Below, piece by piece: positions 1 to 7,956 of a DNA stretch of 38,947 bases. The notes under the pieces were generated by a model. The model searched no databases. It saw only the letters and a program-made list of their open reading frames with translations, and was not told the origin of the DNA. The stretch covers positions 1 to 38,947 of the forward strand of contig CAMJYM010000015.1 in assembly GCA_946220865.1 (NCBI GenBank), written 5' to 3'. The DNA comes from an uncultured Clostridia bacterium (GTDB lineage: Bacteria > Bacillota > Clostridia > Saccharofermentanales > DTU023). The position numbers and the translations under genes are program-made. Each line of letters begins with the position of its first letter. Position 1 is the stretch's first letter.

Positions 1-521
1 GTGTAAATCAGAAGCACTTCAATCGACTGCCCGTTCGAATCGGCTGAAACCTGAACCGGCTGATTAAAATCAAAGGCCTCACCAGTGCTTGCAAAAATTG
101 CGCCTTGAAAAAGGTGATCCGTAATTACCGGAGGATCCATTTGAACAAGGTCGCCATCCTTGCAGGACTGTTCAAAGAACGCGCTCTCTTCTTTCACGTC
201 ATCGACGACGATATAGAAAAGATACGTGTTCTTCGCAACTTCCTCGGCCTTATTCTCCTCGGTCACGACCTTGTTATCCGCTTCGTTGTCCTCGTTATCC
301 TCGTGATCTTTATCCTTAGCGTGCTCCTCCACTAAAATTCCAGCAGCTTCTTCCGCAGGCTCCTTCTCATCCTCAGTTACGGGTGCTTCCACACCAGCTT
401 GAGGGGGTTGCTCGGTATCGTCAGCCAGCACAAAGCCAGGCCATAAACCAAGCAGCAGCACAGCACCCAGAAGAATGACCAGGGCATGCTTCAATGGTCT
501 GAGACATTTTTCTTTCATCAT
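1..521 (-). CDS. Exported acidic protein, N-terminal part (cut by window edge)
   Basis: The frame is open from an ATG at 521 (or the adjacent ATG at 518) down to base 1, so the C terminus lies outside the window. An AGGT ribosome binding site sits at 527-530. The first ~30 residues form a classic Sec signal: a KEKCLRPLKH basic start, a hydrophobic core rich in L, V and G, and a likely cleavage at VLA-DD. Next come about 50 residues dominated by E, D, K and N (probably disordered). A more ordered part follows, with TYLFYIVVDDVKEE and LFQGAIFASTGEAFDFNQ, resembling the small beta-rich repeat modules of Gram-positive surface proteins. No catalytic motif is visible. It lies downstream of deoC on the same strand but is probably expressed separately, given the ~190-base gap. 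Function unknown; envelope location is inferred from the signal peptide. Confidence 0.75.
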   Translation of the reverse strand, partial: MMKEKCLRPLKHALVILLGAVLLLGLWPGFVLADDTEQPPQAGVEAPVTEDEKEPAEEAAGILVEEHAKDKDHEDNEDNEADNKVVTEENKAEEVAKNTYLFYIVVDDVKEESAFFEQSCKDGDLVQMDPPVITDHLFQGAIFASTGEAFDFNQPVQVSADSNGQSIEVLLIY

Positions 522-712
522 TTTTTACCTCGACATCCAAAAATTGACTTATGTCCATTAACAAATATGGCACATAAGCCTTTTTAATTATAACACTTCT
601 ATACCCTCTTCCCTGTTTAAACTGTTGAAGCGGCTTTTTACGCCTCTGCACCTACAAGGATGGCGAGTTATGTAATATCGTCCTATCGTCCAAGCCGGTG
701 GCAAATAAAATT

Positions 713-1372
713 TCAGTCTTCCGCGCCGGCGAGAATGGCCAGCCCGGCGGAAGCGCCGATACGGGTGGCTCCGGCTGCGATCATGGCCATGGCTTCGTCG
801 TAGCTGTGAATGCCGCCGGAGGCTTTGATCTGGGCGCGATCGCCGACGGCTTCTTTCATGATGCGGATATCTTCGACGCGGGCGCCTCCGCCGACAAAGC
901 CGGTGGAGGTCTTGACAAAGTCCGCGCCTGCGGCGACTGCCGTCCTGGCGGCCTCTGCAAGCACGTCGGGCTGGAGTTCGGTCGCTTCCAGAATGACTTT
1001 GACGAGCCGACCCTTGGCTGCAGCGACCACGGCTTCGATATCTTTTTGCACTTCGGCCCACCGGCCATCTGCGACGAGGCTGCGGTTCAGCACCATGTCC
1101 ACTTCGTCAGCGCCATCAGCAATGGCTTTCGCAGCCTCTGCAGCTTTGATCTCCGTGCAGTTGACCCCCAGCGGGAAGCCAATCACGGTGCAGACCTTCG
1201 CCGTGCTGCCTTTGAGACATTCTGCCGCGAGCGGGACATAGCAGGGCTGAATGCAGACTGAAGCAAAGTCATTTTCTGCAGCCTCGCGGCAGAGGCGGCG
1301 GATATCTTCGCTTGAGGCGTTGGGGGCGAGCAGAGTATGGTCGATCATGCGGGCGATGTCGTGTTTTTTCAT
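713..1372 (-). CDS. deoC: Deoxyribose-phosphate aldolase DeoC
   Basis: Cytosolic class I aldolase that splits 2-deoxy-D-ribose 5-phosphate into glyceraldehyde 3-phosphate and acetaldehyde, the last step of deoxynucleoside catabolism. The 219-residue protein is of family length and complete. The visible signature residues are the Asp in ADEVDMVLN, the Schiff-base Lys in FVKTSTGF and the second conserved Lys in IKASGGIHS, in TIM-barrel order. The ATG at 1372 is preceded by GGAGG with about five bases of spacing. It lies between two exported-protein genes and is not beside phosphopentomutase or a deoxynucleoside phosphorylase; a PNP and a nucleoside hydrolase occur elsewhere in the window. Confidence 0.97.
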   Translation of the reverse strand: MKKHDIARMIDHTLLAPNASSEDIRRLCREAAENDFASVCIQPCYVPLAAECLKGSTAKVCTVIGFPLGVNCTEIKAAEAAKAIADGADEVDMVLNRSLVADGRWAEVQKDIEAVVAAAKGRLVKVILEATELQPDVLAEAARTAVAAGADFVKTSTGFVGGGARVEDIRIMKEAVGDRAQIKASGGIHSYDEAMAMIAAGATRIGASAGLAILAGAED

Positions 1373-1481
1373 TTTTTCCTCCGGTGCTTTGACTAAAATT
1401 TGATGACTAAGATTTGATGATAAATCAGTTTAATCTGGCGTGTTGATCTTTATTTGAGGTAGGGCTGAGATTCCGCGCGGC

Positions 1482-2627
1482 TTATCTGCTGCGCGTGGTC
1501 GGCATCGGCGGACGCTCTGTTTTATCGAGGGTGAACACCTCAGAGTACACATTGTAGACCTCCCCCTCTAACCGCATAGGCAGGATCAGGCGATAGGCTG
1601 CGGCATCTTTCTGTGGCAGCAGCCTGGAGAGGTCAAAAGACCAGGATATCGAATTCCCTTTGCGCAGAACGTTTTTCACTTTGTCAAATTCTTCTTTCGG
1701 AATGGCCTTTTCCGAGCGCATAAATCGGGCTTCGCCCAAATCGCTCCAGACGCCGCCGACTTTTTTCTGCAGACCGATAAATTCAGGATGTCCGATGGGC
1801 TGAGCGTACTCCACTTCGGAATCCATGTTATTGATCAGTTCAACATTGACTTTGTCCACTTTGTTTTCGGGAAAGGGATTGTCGGTCACGCGGAAAATAA
1901 GCTTTCCCACGGGATTATCTGTGGGATAACCGAGGGAGCATCCGGCCTTTACGTAAGCCCGGTAAAGATCGTGCAGACTCACGCTGTAGTAATCCTTGAT
2001 GCCTTTCCGATCCAGCTTGCCATAACGCACAAAAGGATCCGAAATGCAGACCTCTTTCTGATCCTCCGAAATGGCATAGGCCACGAGATACTGGGCACGG
2101 CCACTGGAATAGGGCCAGCCCTCCGTTTTCTCCGCCACCACGGCGAGAATCACGGGCATCTTCCATTTGGCAAAGCTCTCGTAGAGATGGTCAGAAAACG
2201 CCTCTTCATCTTTCTGGTCGAAAATCTTGTAGTGCACGCGATACTGGGAGCTGTTAATCATGTTGAGCAAGGGCAGAAGGCGCGTCCCCTCGGCATTGGT
2301 ACCTGCCTCCCTGGCGATATCCTTTTGCTCGCACTCAAGGTCTGAGATGTTCGCAAGAATGGCCTTAACCGAAGCAGGCCCCCCGAACGTATCTTCTTCC
2401 TGCGCATAAGTGCTGAGCCCCTCCGTCACACCGATCCAGCCCTCTCCTTCAGCCATGACCGGAGCTGTCGGGAGCAGGCTCATGATGAGAAAGGATGAGA
2501 GAAGCAGGAGCAGCCAGTTCACAGACGATTGTCGAGAGGCCGCCGCTGTGGGCTGCTTTAAAGTCTCGGCTGTCCCTAATAACACAGTTCTATAAGAGTT
2601 AGGAGAAGCGGAAGTAAACTGATTCAT
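1482..2627 (-). CDS. Exported C39-like papain-fold protein lacking catalytic Cys and His, with C-terminal Ig-like domain
   Basis: 381 residues. The start at 2627 has GAGG seven bases upstream. A late signal/anchor segment (about residues 38-58, LLLLLSSFLIMSLLPTAPVMA) follows an N-terminal tail. Residues ~75-230 follow the C39-like peptidase pattern: GGPASVKAIL, then AREAGTNAEGT, then PVILAVV..TEGWPY, then AQYLVAYAISED and CISDPF. The family normally has CGPAS and GHYLV. Here the catalytic Cys is Gly82 and the His is Gln179, while the Asp of ISDP (197) remains, so it is probably a non-enzymatic binding fold. Residues ~255-375 look like the beta-rich Ig-like domain that ends many such Clostridia proteins (AIPKEEF, SWSFDLSRLL, YRLILPM, SEVFTL). 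Function unknown; likely extracellular or cell-surface. It lies upstream of deoC with a 109-base gap. Confidence 0.8.
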   Translation of the reverse strand: MNQFTSASPNSYRTVLLGTAETLKQPTAAASRQSSVNWLLLLLSSFLIMSLLPTAPVMAEGEGWIGVTEGLSTYAQEEDTFGGPASVKAILANISDLECEQKDIAREAGTNAEGTRLLPLLNMINSSQYRVHYKIFDQKDEEAFSDHLYESFAKWKMPVILAVVAEKTEGWPYSSGRAQYLVAYAISEDQKEVCISDPFVRYGKLDRKGIKDYYSVSLHDLYRAYVKAGCSLGYPTDNPVGKLIFRVTDNPFPENKVDKVNVELINNMDSEVEYAQPIGHPEFIGLQKKVGGVWSDLGEARFMRSEKAIPKEEFDKVKNVLRKGNSISWSFDLSRLLPQKDAAAYRLILPMRLEGEVYNVYSEVFTLDKTERPPMPTTRSR

Positions 2628-2841
2628 GTTCGTGCCTCACTATTTTTAGCTGATTCGACGCAGCTTTCAGGACAGATCCTGCAAGCAGTTCGAGATCTGC
2701 AGTGGCTTGGACTGCCGCCGATATTCTCATCAATCAACACGCTTTTCTCGCGCTTTTTGTCACAGCCGTGCCGTCGCCTCCGGGCGACCTGCCTCCGGAC
2801 GACCAGGGCGCTCCAGGACATGAAATCTCTTTCTCATCCTT

Positions 2842-3624
2842 TCACAGGGTGAAACCACCATCAACGGTCAGGCACTGGCCCGTAATAAAAGAGGCTTCTT
2901 CCAGGGCGAGAAAACGAATGGCAGCAGCCACTTCCTCCGGGCGGCCAAGGCGTTCCAGCGGTGTTCGCTCCGCCAGATCCCTGAGTTCCTCCGGACTGAA
3001 GTCCCGGAGCATCTCGGTTTCAATCACCCCTGGCGCCACGGCGTTGACCCGCACGCCCGAAGGTCCGCACTCGGCCGCCAGCGAACGGGTCAGCCCGACG
3101 ATGGCCGCCTTGCTGACGCTGTAGGCGACTTCGCAGGAAGCTCCGTGCACCCCCCAGATGGAAGCGACATTGACGATACTGCCGTGATGGCGGCTGAGCA
3201 TGGCGGGCATGACCACCCGGCAAAGCCGCCAGGCCGCGCTCAGATTGACCTGCATGATCTCCTGCCGCCGCGCTTCGCTGAGGTCGCAGAAAAGACCCCA
3301 ATCGGAAATTCCGGCATTATTGACAAGAATATCCAGGCCCTCGCTGCGGGCGATGTCCTCCACCTGTCCAAGAAAAGCGTCGAGTTGCTGCGCCTGGGAA
3401 AAATCAGCCTGCAGCAGACGGCAGGCCTTAAGTTCTTCACCAAGAGCACGGGCCTTTTCCCCGTGATGGGCATAGTGCAGGATCAGGTCGCAGCCTGCGC
3501 GGGCCAGAGCTTTGGCCGTGGCGCTTCCGATGCCGCCGCTGGCCCCTGTCACTAAGGCGAGAGGGCGTTTTTTCCCGTCATGATCCTGCTGGCAGAAATC
3601 TTTGGCGAATGAATTCTGTTTCAT
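2842..3624 (-). CDS. Short-chain dehydrogenase/reductase, FabG-like
   Basis: Classical SDR of about 260 residues. The NAD(P)-binding Rossmann motif is TGASGGIGSATAKAL, the structural motif is NNAG, the catalytic Ser lies in IVNVASIWG, and the Tyr/Lys pair is YSVSK. The C terminus (ASFITGQCLTVDGGFTL) is typical of 3-oxoacyl-ACP reductase-like members. The ATG at 3624 is preferred because AAAGG lies about 11 bases upstream; an in-frame GTG at 3636 overlaps that site. The substrate cannot be told from sequence. No other fatty-acid genes are nearby, so a role outside fatty-acid synthesis is possible. It lies downstream of the alanine symporter gene on the same strand (121-base gap). Confidence 0.9.
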   Translation of the reverse strand: MKQNSFAKDFCQQDHDGKKRPLALVTGASGGIGSATAKALARAGCDLILHYAHHGEKARALGEELKACRLLQADFSQAQQLDAFLGQVEDIARSEGLDILVNNAGISDWGLFCDLSEARRQEIMQVNLSAAWRLCRVVMPAMLSRHHGSIVNVASIWGVHGASCEVAYSVSKAAIVGLTRSLAAECGPSGVRVNAVAPGVIETEMLRDFSPEELRDLAERTPLERLGRPEEVAAAIRFLALEEASFITGQCLTVDGGFTL

Positions 3625-3745
3625 GATGACTAACACCTTTTACTATGCTGGATCTCGCGTGCGGGAAACGGGTCTGCGACCTCTGTCTTTTAGACCCTGT
3701 AAGTCCCGCAGCTCAGCTCATGGCTGGGCGCTGAAGACACAAGTA

Positions 3746-5845
3746 TCACTCCCGGCTGCTCAGCCGCAGCGCACGGATGCGCTTCAGCTTTTCTTCATTC
3801 CAGTCAAGACTACCTTTTTCCTGACCCGCTTCATAGTCCCGAAGAACCGCACGGGTCTGTTTGTAGAGCAGGACCAGGGCAATCACATTGGGCAAGGCCA
3901 TGAGACCCATAAAGAGATCTGCAAGCGTCCAGACAAAATCACCGCTGGCACTGAGAGCGCCGATGGCCAAAAAAGCAAGAGAAACTACCCGAAAACCACT
4001 GACCAGAATCTTATTCTGTCCTGCCAGAAATTTCACATTGGATTCCGCAAAGAAATACCAGCCGACAATGGTGGTCAGGGCAAAGCAGCTCAGGGCGATG
4101 GCGAGAAAAACTTCGCCGAAGGCTCCAAAATTATTCTGGAAGGCCGTCTGAGTCATCAGTTCAGCACGGCCAGCCATTTCTTCTGCGGAAATGGTGGCAT
4201 CGTAACTGCCGCCGCTGAGGTTGACCAGAACGGTGCTGAGACAGATCAGAAAGGTGGAGATAAAAACGCCAACCATGGCCAGAAAGCCCTGTTCTGCCGG
4301 GTGTTCTGCTTCCGCAACTGCATGGGAATGAGGGGTTGAACCCATGCCCGCTTCATTCGAGAAAAGGCCTCTGGCCAGGCCAAAACGCGCAGCCTCGCGC
4401 ATGCTGATGCCGAGCACGCCTCCGCCAATGGCCTCAGGGCGAAAGGCTCCGAGAAAGATCCATTTCAGAGCCAGGACAAGGGAGTCAAGATTCATGAGAA
4501 TGATGAGCAGCGAACCGAAAATATAAATGAAGGCCATGATGGGCACGACCGTCTCCGAAAATTTGCCGATGCGATCCATCCCACCGGCAAGAATCACCCC
4601 GACGATGACGACAAGACTAATGCTGATCCAGTCAGTGGGCAGACCAAAGGCCGAATGCAAAGAACCCACCACGGCATTGGACTGCACCATAAGGCCGACA
4701 ATGCCCAGTCCTGAAATGCAGAGAAGGGCGAAGAGAATGGCAAAGACTCTGGATTTGAGGCCATGAAGAATGTAATAGGCCGGGCCGCCAACTTTTTGCC
4801 CATGATGTTCTTCGCGGTAAAGCTGGGCCAGAACGGCCTCCGAAAAAATGGTGGACATCCCGAAGAAGGCTGAAAGAAGCATCCAGAACGCTGCTCCGGG
4901 ACCCCCCAGGGCGACGGCTGAGGCCACGCCGATGATATTCCCGGTGCCGACCTGGGCGGCGATGGAGGTCGCGAGCGATTGAAAAGGCGTCATGCTGCCG
5001 GCCCGGGCTGGTTTTTTGGCCAGAATATCCGCCACCATCTTGCGTATGGTCTTAAAGAGGTATTTCAGCTGGGGAAAGCGCAGCGCCACACTTAAGAAGA
5101 CTCCGGTACCGAGTAGAGCAAAGAGCAGAATGTTATCCCATAGAAAATCTTTTATCCCCTTGAGCAGGGTATAAACAGGCAGCGCTTCAACCGTTAGAAA
5201 AAGGCCCGTCGCCGTCTCAGGAAGAAAAACTAAAGGCTGAGCCACGACAGTCTGCCCAGTTGTGAGAAGGCAGAACAGGAAGGGCAGTAAGAGAAAGAAG
5301 AGGGGCAGACGATATCGCTTTGAACCTTGATCTTTGCTTTGAGCCAGACGGGGAAAGAAGCGCCCCAGCAGGTACACACAGAGGATGATCAGGCCGGAGC
5401 GGACAAAGGCAGCGATCAGAAGATTGATGAAAGGCGCTGAATTCCAGTCCTCATAGTGAAAGCCCAGACGCACAAAGTATTCGACCGCGTTGCCCCCGAA
5501 ATCCGAGAGCGTCAGGCCAATCACTAAGGGAAGTTCATAGACCTGATCGTCTTTCAAAACCACCAGACGGTAGACCACGACATAGCCAAGATAGAAAAAA
5601 GTTTCCAGAAAATAAGAAAGAACATCCGGCTGAGCTGCAGTCGACAACGAGGCTGCGATGACGCGCGTTAAACAGACCATCAGGCCAGTGGCAAGACCCA
5701 TGGGTATGGGTTTAAGCTCACGCTTTATGAGAAGGGCTGTGATCAAAACAATGATGCCAGCTGAAAAACGAAAATCGTGACCTGCCACGGGGACCTGCAG
5801 CAAGGAGGCTAGTGCAGAAGATAGGATAATCCAAAAAATAAGCAT
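3746..5845 (-). CDS. Sodium:alanine (AGCS) symporter fused to an N-terminal multi-TM domain
   Basis: 699 residues, against roughly 450-500 for usual AGCS transporters. From about residue 227 onward it is a normal amino acid:cation symporter: LRFPQLKYLFKTI, then SMTPFQSLATSIAAQVGTGN with the family's conserved N-terminal signature, GGPGAAFWMLLSAFFGM, ARGLFSNEAGMGSTPHSHA, and about ten membrane helices. Residues 180-205 look like the hydrophobic leader often seen at the start of AGCS proteins. Ahead of it, residues 1-165 form an additional membrane domain of about five helices with a conserved-looking KRELKPIPMGLATGL segment. That segment recalls the membrane sensor part of some Clostridia histidine kinases (from memory, low confidence). 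AGAGG lies just before the ATG at 5845. Predicted role: Na+ or H+ coupled alanine/glycine uptake, possibly gated by the extra domain. Confidence 0.88.
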   Translation of the reverse strand: MLIFWIILSSALASLLQVPVAGHDFRFSAGIIVLITALLIKRELKPIPMGLATGLMVCLTRVIAASLSTAAQPDVLSYFLETFFYLGYVVVYRLVVLKDDQVYELPLVIGLTLSDFGGNAVEYFVRLGFHYEDWNSAPFINLLIAAFVRSGLIILCVYLLGRFFPRLAQSKDQGSKRYRLPLFFLLLPFLFCLLTTGQTVVAQPLVFLPETATGLFLTVEALPVYTLLKGIKDFLWDNILLFALLGTGVFLSVALRFPQLKYLFKTIRKMVADILAKKPARAGSMTPFQSLATSIAAQVGTGNIIGVASAVALGGPGAAFWMLLSAFFGMSTIFSEAVLAQLYREEHHGQKVGGPAYYILHGLKSRVFAILFALLCISGLGIVGLMVQSNAVVGSLHSAFGLPTDWISISLVVIVGVILAGGMDRIGKFSETVVPIMAFIYIFGSLLIILMNLDSLVLALKWIFLGAFRPEAIGGGVLGISMREAARFGLARGLFSNEAGMGSTPHSHAVAEAEHPAEQGFLAMVGVFISTFLICLSTVLVNLSGGSYDATISAEEMAGRAELMTQTAFQNNFGAFGEVFLAIALSCFALTTIVGWYFFAESNVKFLAGQNKILVSGFRVVSLAFLAIGALSASGDFVWTLADLFMGLMALPNVIALVLLYKQTRAVLRDYEAGQEKGSLDWNEEKLKRIRALRLSSRE

Positions 5846-5870
5846 AAAGACCTCTCTTCCTCTTTACTTT

Positions 5871-5879
5871 ATTTTAACA
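5871..5879 (-). promoter_or_regulatory. Extended -10 promoter for the AGCS gene
   Basis: On the minus strand this reads TGtTAAAAT, an extended -10 element, about 25 bases upstream of the ATG at 5845. No good -35 is seen at the usual distance, as expected for this promoter class. Confidence 0.45.
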
Positions 5880-6062
5880 TAGGCTTCCATTCTTGCCCGC
5901 CTTTCTGCCATGAAAAGCGACGTCCACTATGCTGGCTGAAAAACGAGAAGACACAGGATGAGACAGTGGGACAAGACAGAAGAGCGTTTTTAAGCTTACA
6001 ATATGAACGTGTTTCGCATTCCATTTCATTGCAAGCTGAGAAAGAAGAGGTGATGTGCAAAA

Positions 6063-6968
6063 ATGGGAATGATGCTTCTGCTCAGCCTTCTGCTTTTTCT
6101 TGCAGGTTTTGTCGATTCCATCGCCGGTGGCGGTGGTTTAATTTCGCTCCCCGCTTATCTGATTGTCGGTCTGCCTCCCCATCAGGCCATCGCCAGCAAT
6201 AAGTTTTCCGCCGCTGTCGGAACGACGGCTTCCGCCTTACGTTTCTTTCGCAAAGGCTACATGAGCCGGGAGTGCCTGCTCTATATTGTTCTGGCCATGC
6301 TCGGAGCACAAGTCGGTTCCCGGCTCGTCGTGCACATTCCCGAACGTCTTTTTCAGGGCATCATGCTGATCGTGCTGCCTCTGGTCGCGCTCTTTTCTTT
6401 TTTGAGCCAGCGTCGCCGCGAAAAACTGGAGCAAAGGCCAAAAGAAGCCAGACAGAAAACTCTGGAAAGCAAAACTTTGACAACGCCGCAAGGCGGCGAG
6501 GCGGCAAGTGCGGCTCCGAAATTGCAGAAAAACACGACTCAGGCTGCGCCGCAAAGCTTCGACAAAACAACAATAAATAGCCCGATTCCGGCAAAAGTCA
6601 GCCGTCGCCAGCTTCTCATCGCCTCCGCAGGTTCACTGCTCATTGGCTGCTATGACGGCCTTTATGGGCCAGGAACCGGCACTTTTCTGCTGCTTATGCT
6701 CAGCGAACTTGCCGGCTACAATATGACCCATGCGGCAGGAACCACCAAGGCAGTCAACCTCGCAAGCAATATCGGCAGTCTGCTCTTCTTTTTCAGCACT
6801 GATCTTATTCGCTATGCCTATGCACTTCCGGGAGCGGCCTTCTGTATGCTGGGCCATGTGGTGGGCAGCGCACTGGTCGTTAAAAAAGGCCGTAAGATGG
6901 TGCAGGCGATCATTTTCGTCGTCCTGCTGCTGCTCTTTATCAAGGTGATCTCAGATATGCTGCAATAA
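6063..6968 (+). CDS. TauE/SafE (TSUP) family membrane exporter
   Basis: 301-residue integral membrane protein. Both TSUP repeats are evident. The first is GFVDSIAGGGGLISLPAYL followed by PHQAIASNKFSA. The second is GCYDGLYGPGTGTFLLLML with ATGTTKA-like HAAGTTKAVNLASN. Between them (about residues 115-180) is a hydrophilic insert of some 60 residues rich in K, Q, T and A that is longer than usual and presumably cytoplasmic. The family moves sulfite, sulfoacetate or other organosulfur anions; the substrate here is unknown. AGAGGTGA precedes the ATG at 6063. It is divergent from the AGCS symporter (217-base intergenic). It is followed 49 bases later by a beta-hydroxyacid dehydrogenase with its own AGGAGG site, so the two may be co-transcribed. 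Confidence 0.9.
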   Translation: MGMMLLLSLLLFLAGFVDSIAGGGGLISLPAYLIVGLPPHQAIASNKFSAAVGTTASALRFFRKGYMSRECLLYIVLAMLGAQVGSRLVVHIPERLFQGIMLIVLPLVALFSFLSQRRREKLEQRPKEARQKTLESKTLTTPQGGEAASAAPKLQKNTTQAAPQSFDKTTINSPIPAKVSRRQLLIASAGSLLIGCYDGLYGPGTGTFLLLMLSELAGYNMTHAAGTTKAVNLASNIGSLLFFFSTDLIRYAYALPGAAFCMLGHVVGSALVVKKGRKMVQAIIFVVLLLLFIKVISDMLQ

Positions 6969-7017
6969 CGAAAATTGCAAATGCGGACAGCAAACAAACT
7001 TTTTCAAGGAGGACAAA

Positions 7018-7884
7018 ATGAGTCGCATCGCATTTATTGGAACCGGCGTCATGGGCGCGCCTATGGCAGGACACCTCACCCGGGCCGGTCACGAGGTTCA
7101 CGCATTTAACCGTACTTATGCCAAAGCTCAGAAAGCCGCAGAAACCTACGGCTACAAGGCCGAGCGCTCGCTTGCAGAGGCTCTGAAGGGGGCCGATGTC
7201 GTCTTCACCATGGCAGGTTTTCCGTCTGAAGTCGAAGAACTTTACTTTGCACCCAATGGCATTCTCTCCCTGGCCAGGCCCGGCGCTCTGCTCATTGATC
7301 TGACAACCTCGACCCCGGCCCTCGCTGAAAAAATTGCGAAAGAGGGTAGAAAACGGTCTTTACTCGTTGTGGATGCCCCGGTTTCCGGCGGCGACAGCGG
7401 GGCTAAAGCGGGTACGCTGGTAGTCATGTGCGGGGGCAGCGAAGAAGCCTTCGACGCCGCAAAGCCTTATCTCGAATGCTTTGGCAAAAGCGTGACCCGT
7501 CTGGGCGAAGCCGGTTTCGGTCAGCATTGCAAGGCCTGCAATCAAATCTGTGTGGCCGGTAATACCGCTGCTTATTCCGAGGCCATGGTCTACGCCCATA
7601 AGGTCGGCCTCGATCCCAGCCGGATGTTTCAGGTGATTTCAGGCGGCGCAGCAGGCAGCTGGCAAATTGAGCACATGGCGCCGCGCGCACTCGCGGGCGA
7701 TATTGCCCCGGGCTTTTTTATCAAGCACTTTATCAAGGATATGCGTATTGCCCTGAGTGAAGCCGAAGCAAAAGGTCTTAAGCTGCCCATGACCGCGACC
7801 GTACTCCAGCTCTACGAAAACCTTGCCGCCGAAGGCAAAGGAGATCTTGGCACTCAGGCGCTGTTTGAAGAATATAAATCCTAG
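7018..7884 (+). CDS. NAD(P)-dependent beta-hydroxyacid dehydrogenase (2-hydroxy-3-oxopropionate reductase / HIBADH family)
   Basis: 288 residues, full family length. The N-terminal Rossmann motif is FIGTGVMGAPMAGHL. The substrate-binding signature DAPVSGGDSGAKAGTL follows at ~120. The catalytic Lys lies in GFGQHCKACNQI (the usual second Asn is Gln here). The C-terminal helical domain contains FFIKHFIKDMRIALSEA with the conserved Lys-Asp. Members reduce tartronate semialdehyde, succinate semialdehyde or oxidise 3-hydroxyisobutyrate; sequence alone does not choose between them. AGGAGG lies five bases before the ATG. It lies between a TSUP exporter and a membrane protein; with the exporter it could form a small organic-acid module (inference). 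Confidence 0.9.
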   Translation: MSRIAFIGTGVMGAPMAGHLTRAGHEVHAFNRTYAKAQKAAETYGYKAERSLAEALKGADVVFTMAGFPSEVEELYFAPNGILSLARPGALLIDLTTSTPALAEKIAKEGRKRSLLVVDAPVSGGDSGAKAGTLVVMCGGSEEAFDAAKPYLECFGKSVTRLGEAGFGQHCKACNQICVAGNTAAYSEAMVYAHKVGLDPSRMFQVISGGAAGSWQIEHMAPRALAGDIAPGFFIKHFIKDMRIALSEAEAKGLKLPMTATVLQLYENLAAEGKGDLGTQALFEEYKS

Positions 7885-7888
7885 AACC

Positions 7889-7905
7889 GGCTTCCAAAGC
7901 CTTTT
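7889..7905 (+). terminator. Possible weak intrinsic terminator after the dehydrogenase gene
   Basis: GGCTT-CCA-AAGCC followed by TTTT, only a five-pair stem, located five bases after the stop codon. It is short and may not work. Confidence 0.3.
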
Positions 7906-7956
7906 CCACTCAAGTTAAAAAATACGTTAAAATAGCTGCAGGAGCGATCTGCCAGC

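Noticed and set aside
698..1261. 187-codon plus-strand frame opposite deoC
   Set aside because: Antisense to a complete deoC with all catalytic residues; no ribosome binding site.
2624..2821. 65-codon minus-strand frame between the C39-like and SDR genes
   Set aside because: Arg/Cys/Ser-rich random-looking peptide, no ribosome binding site, no family; spacer more likely.
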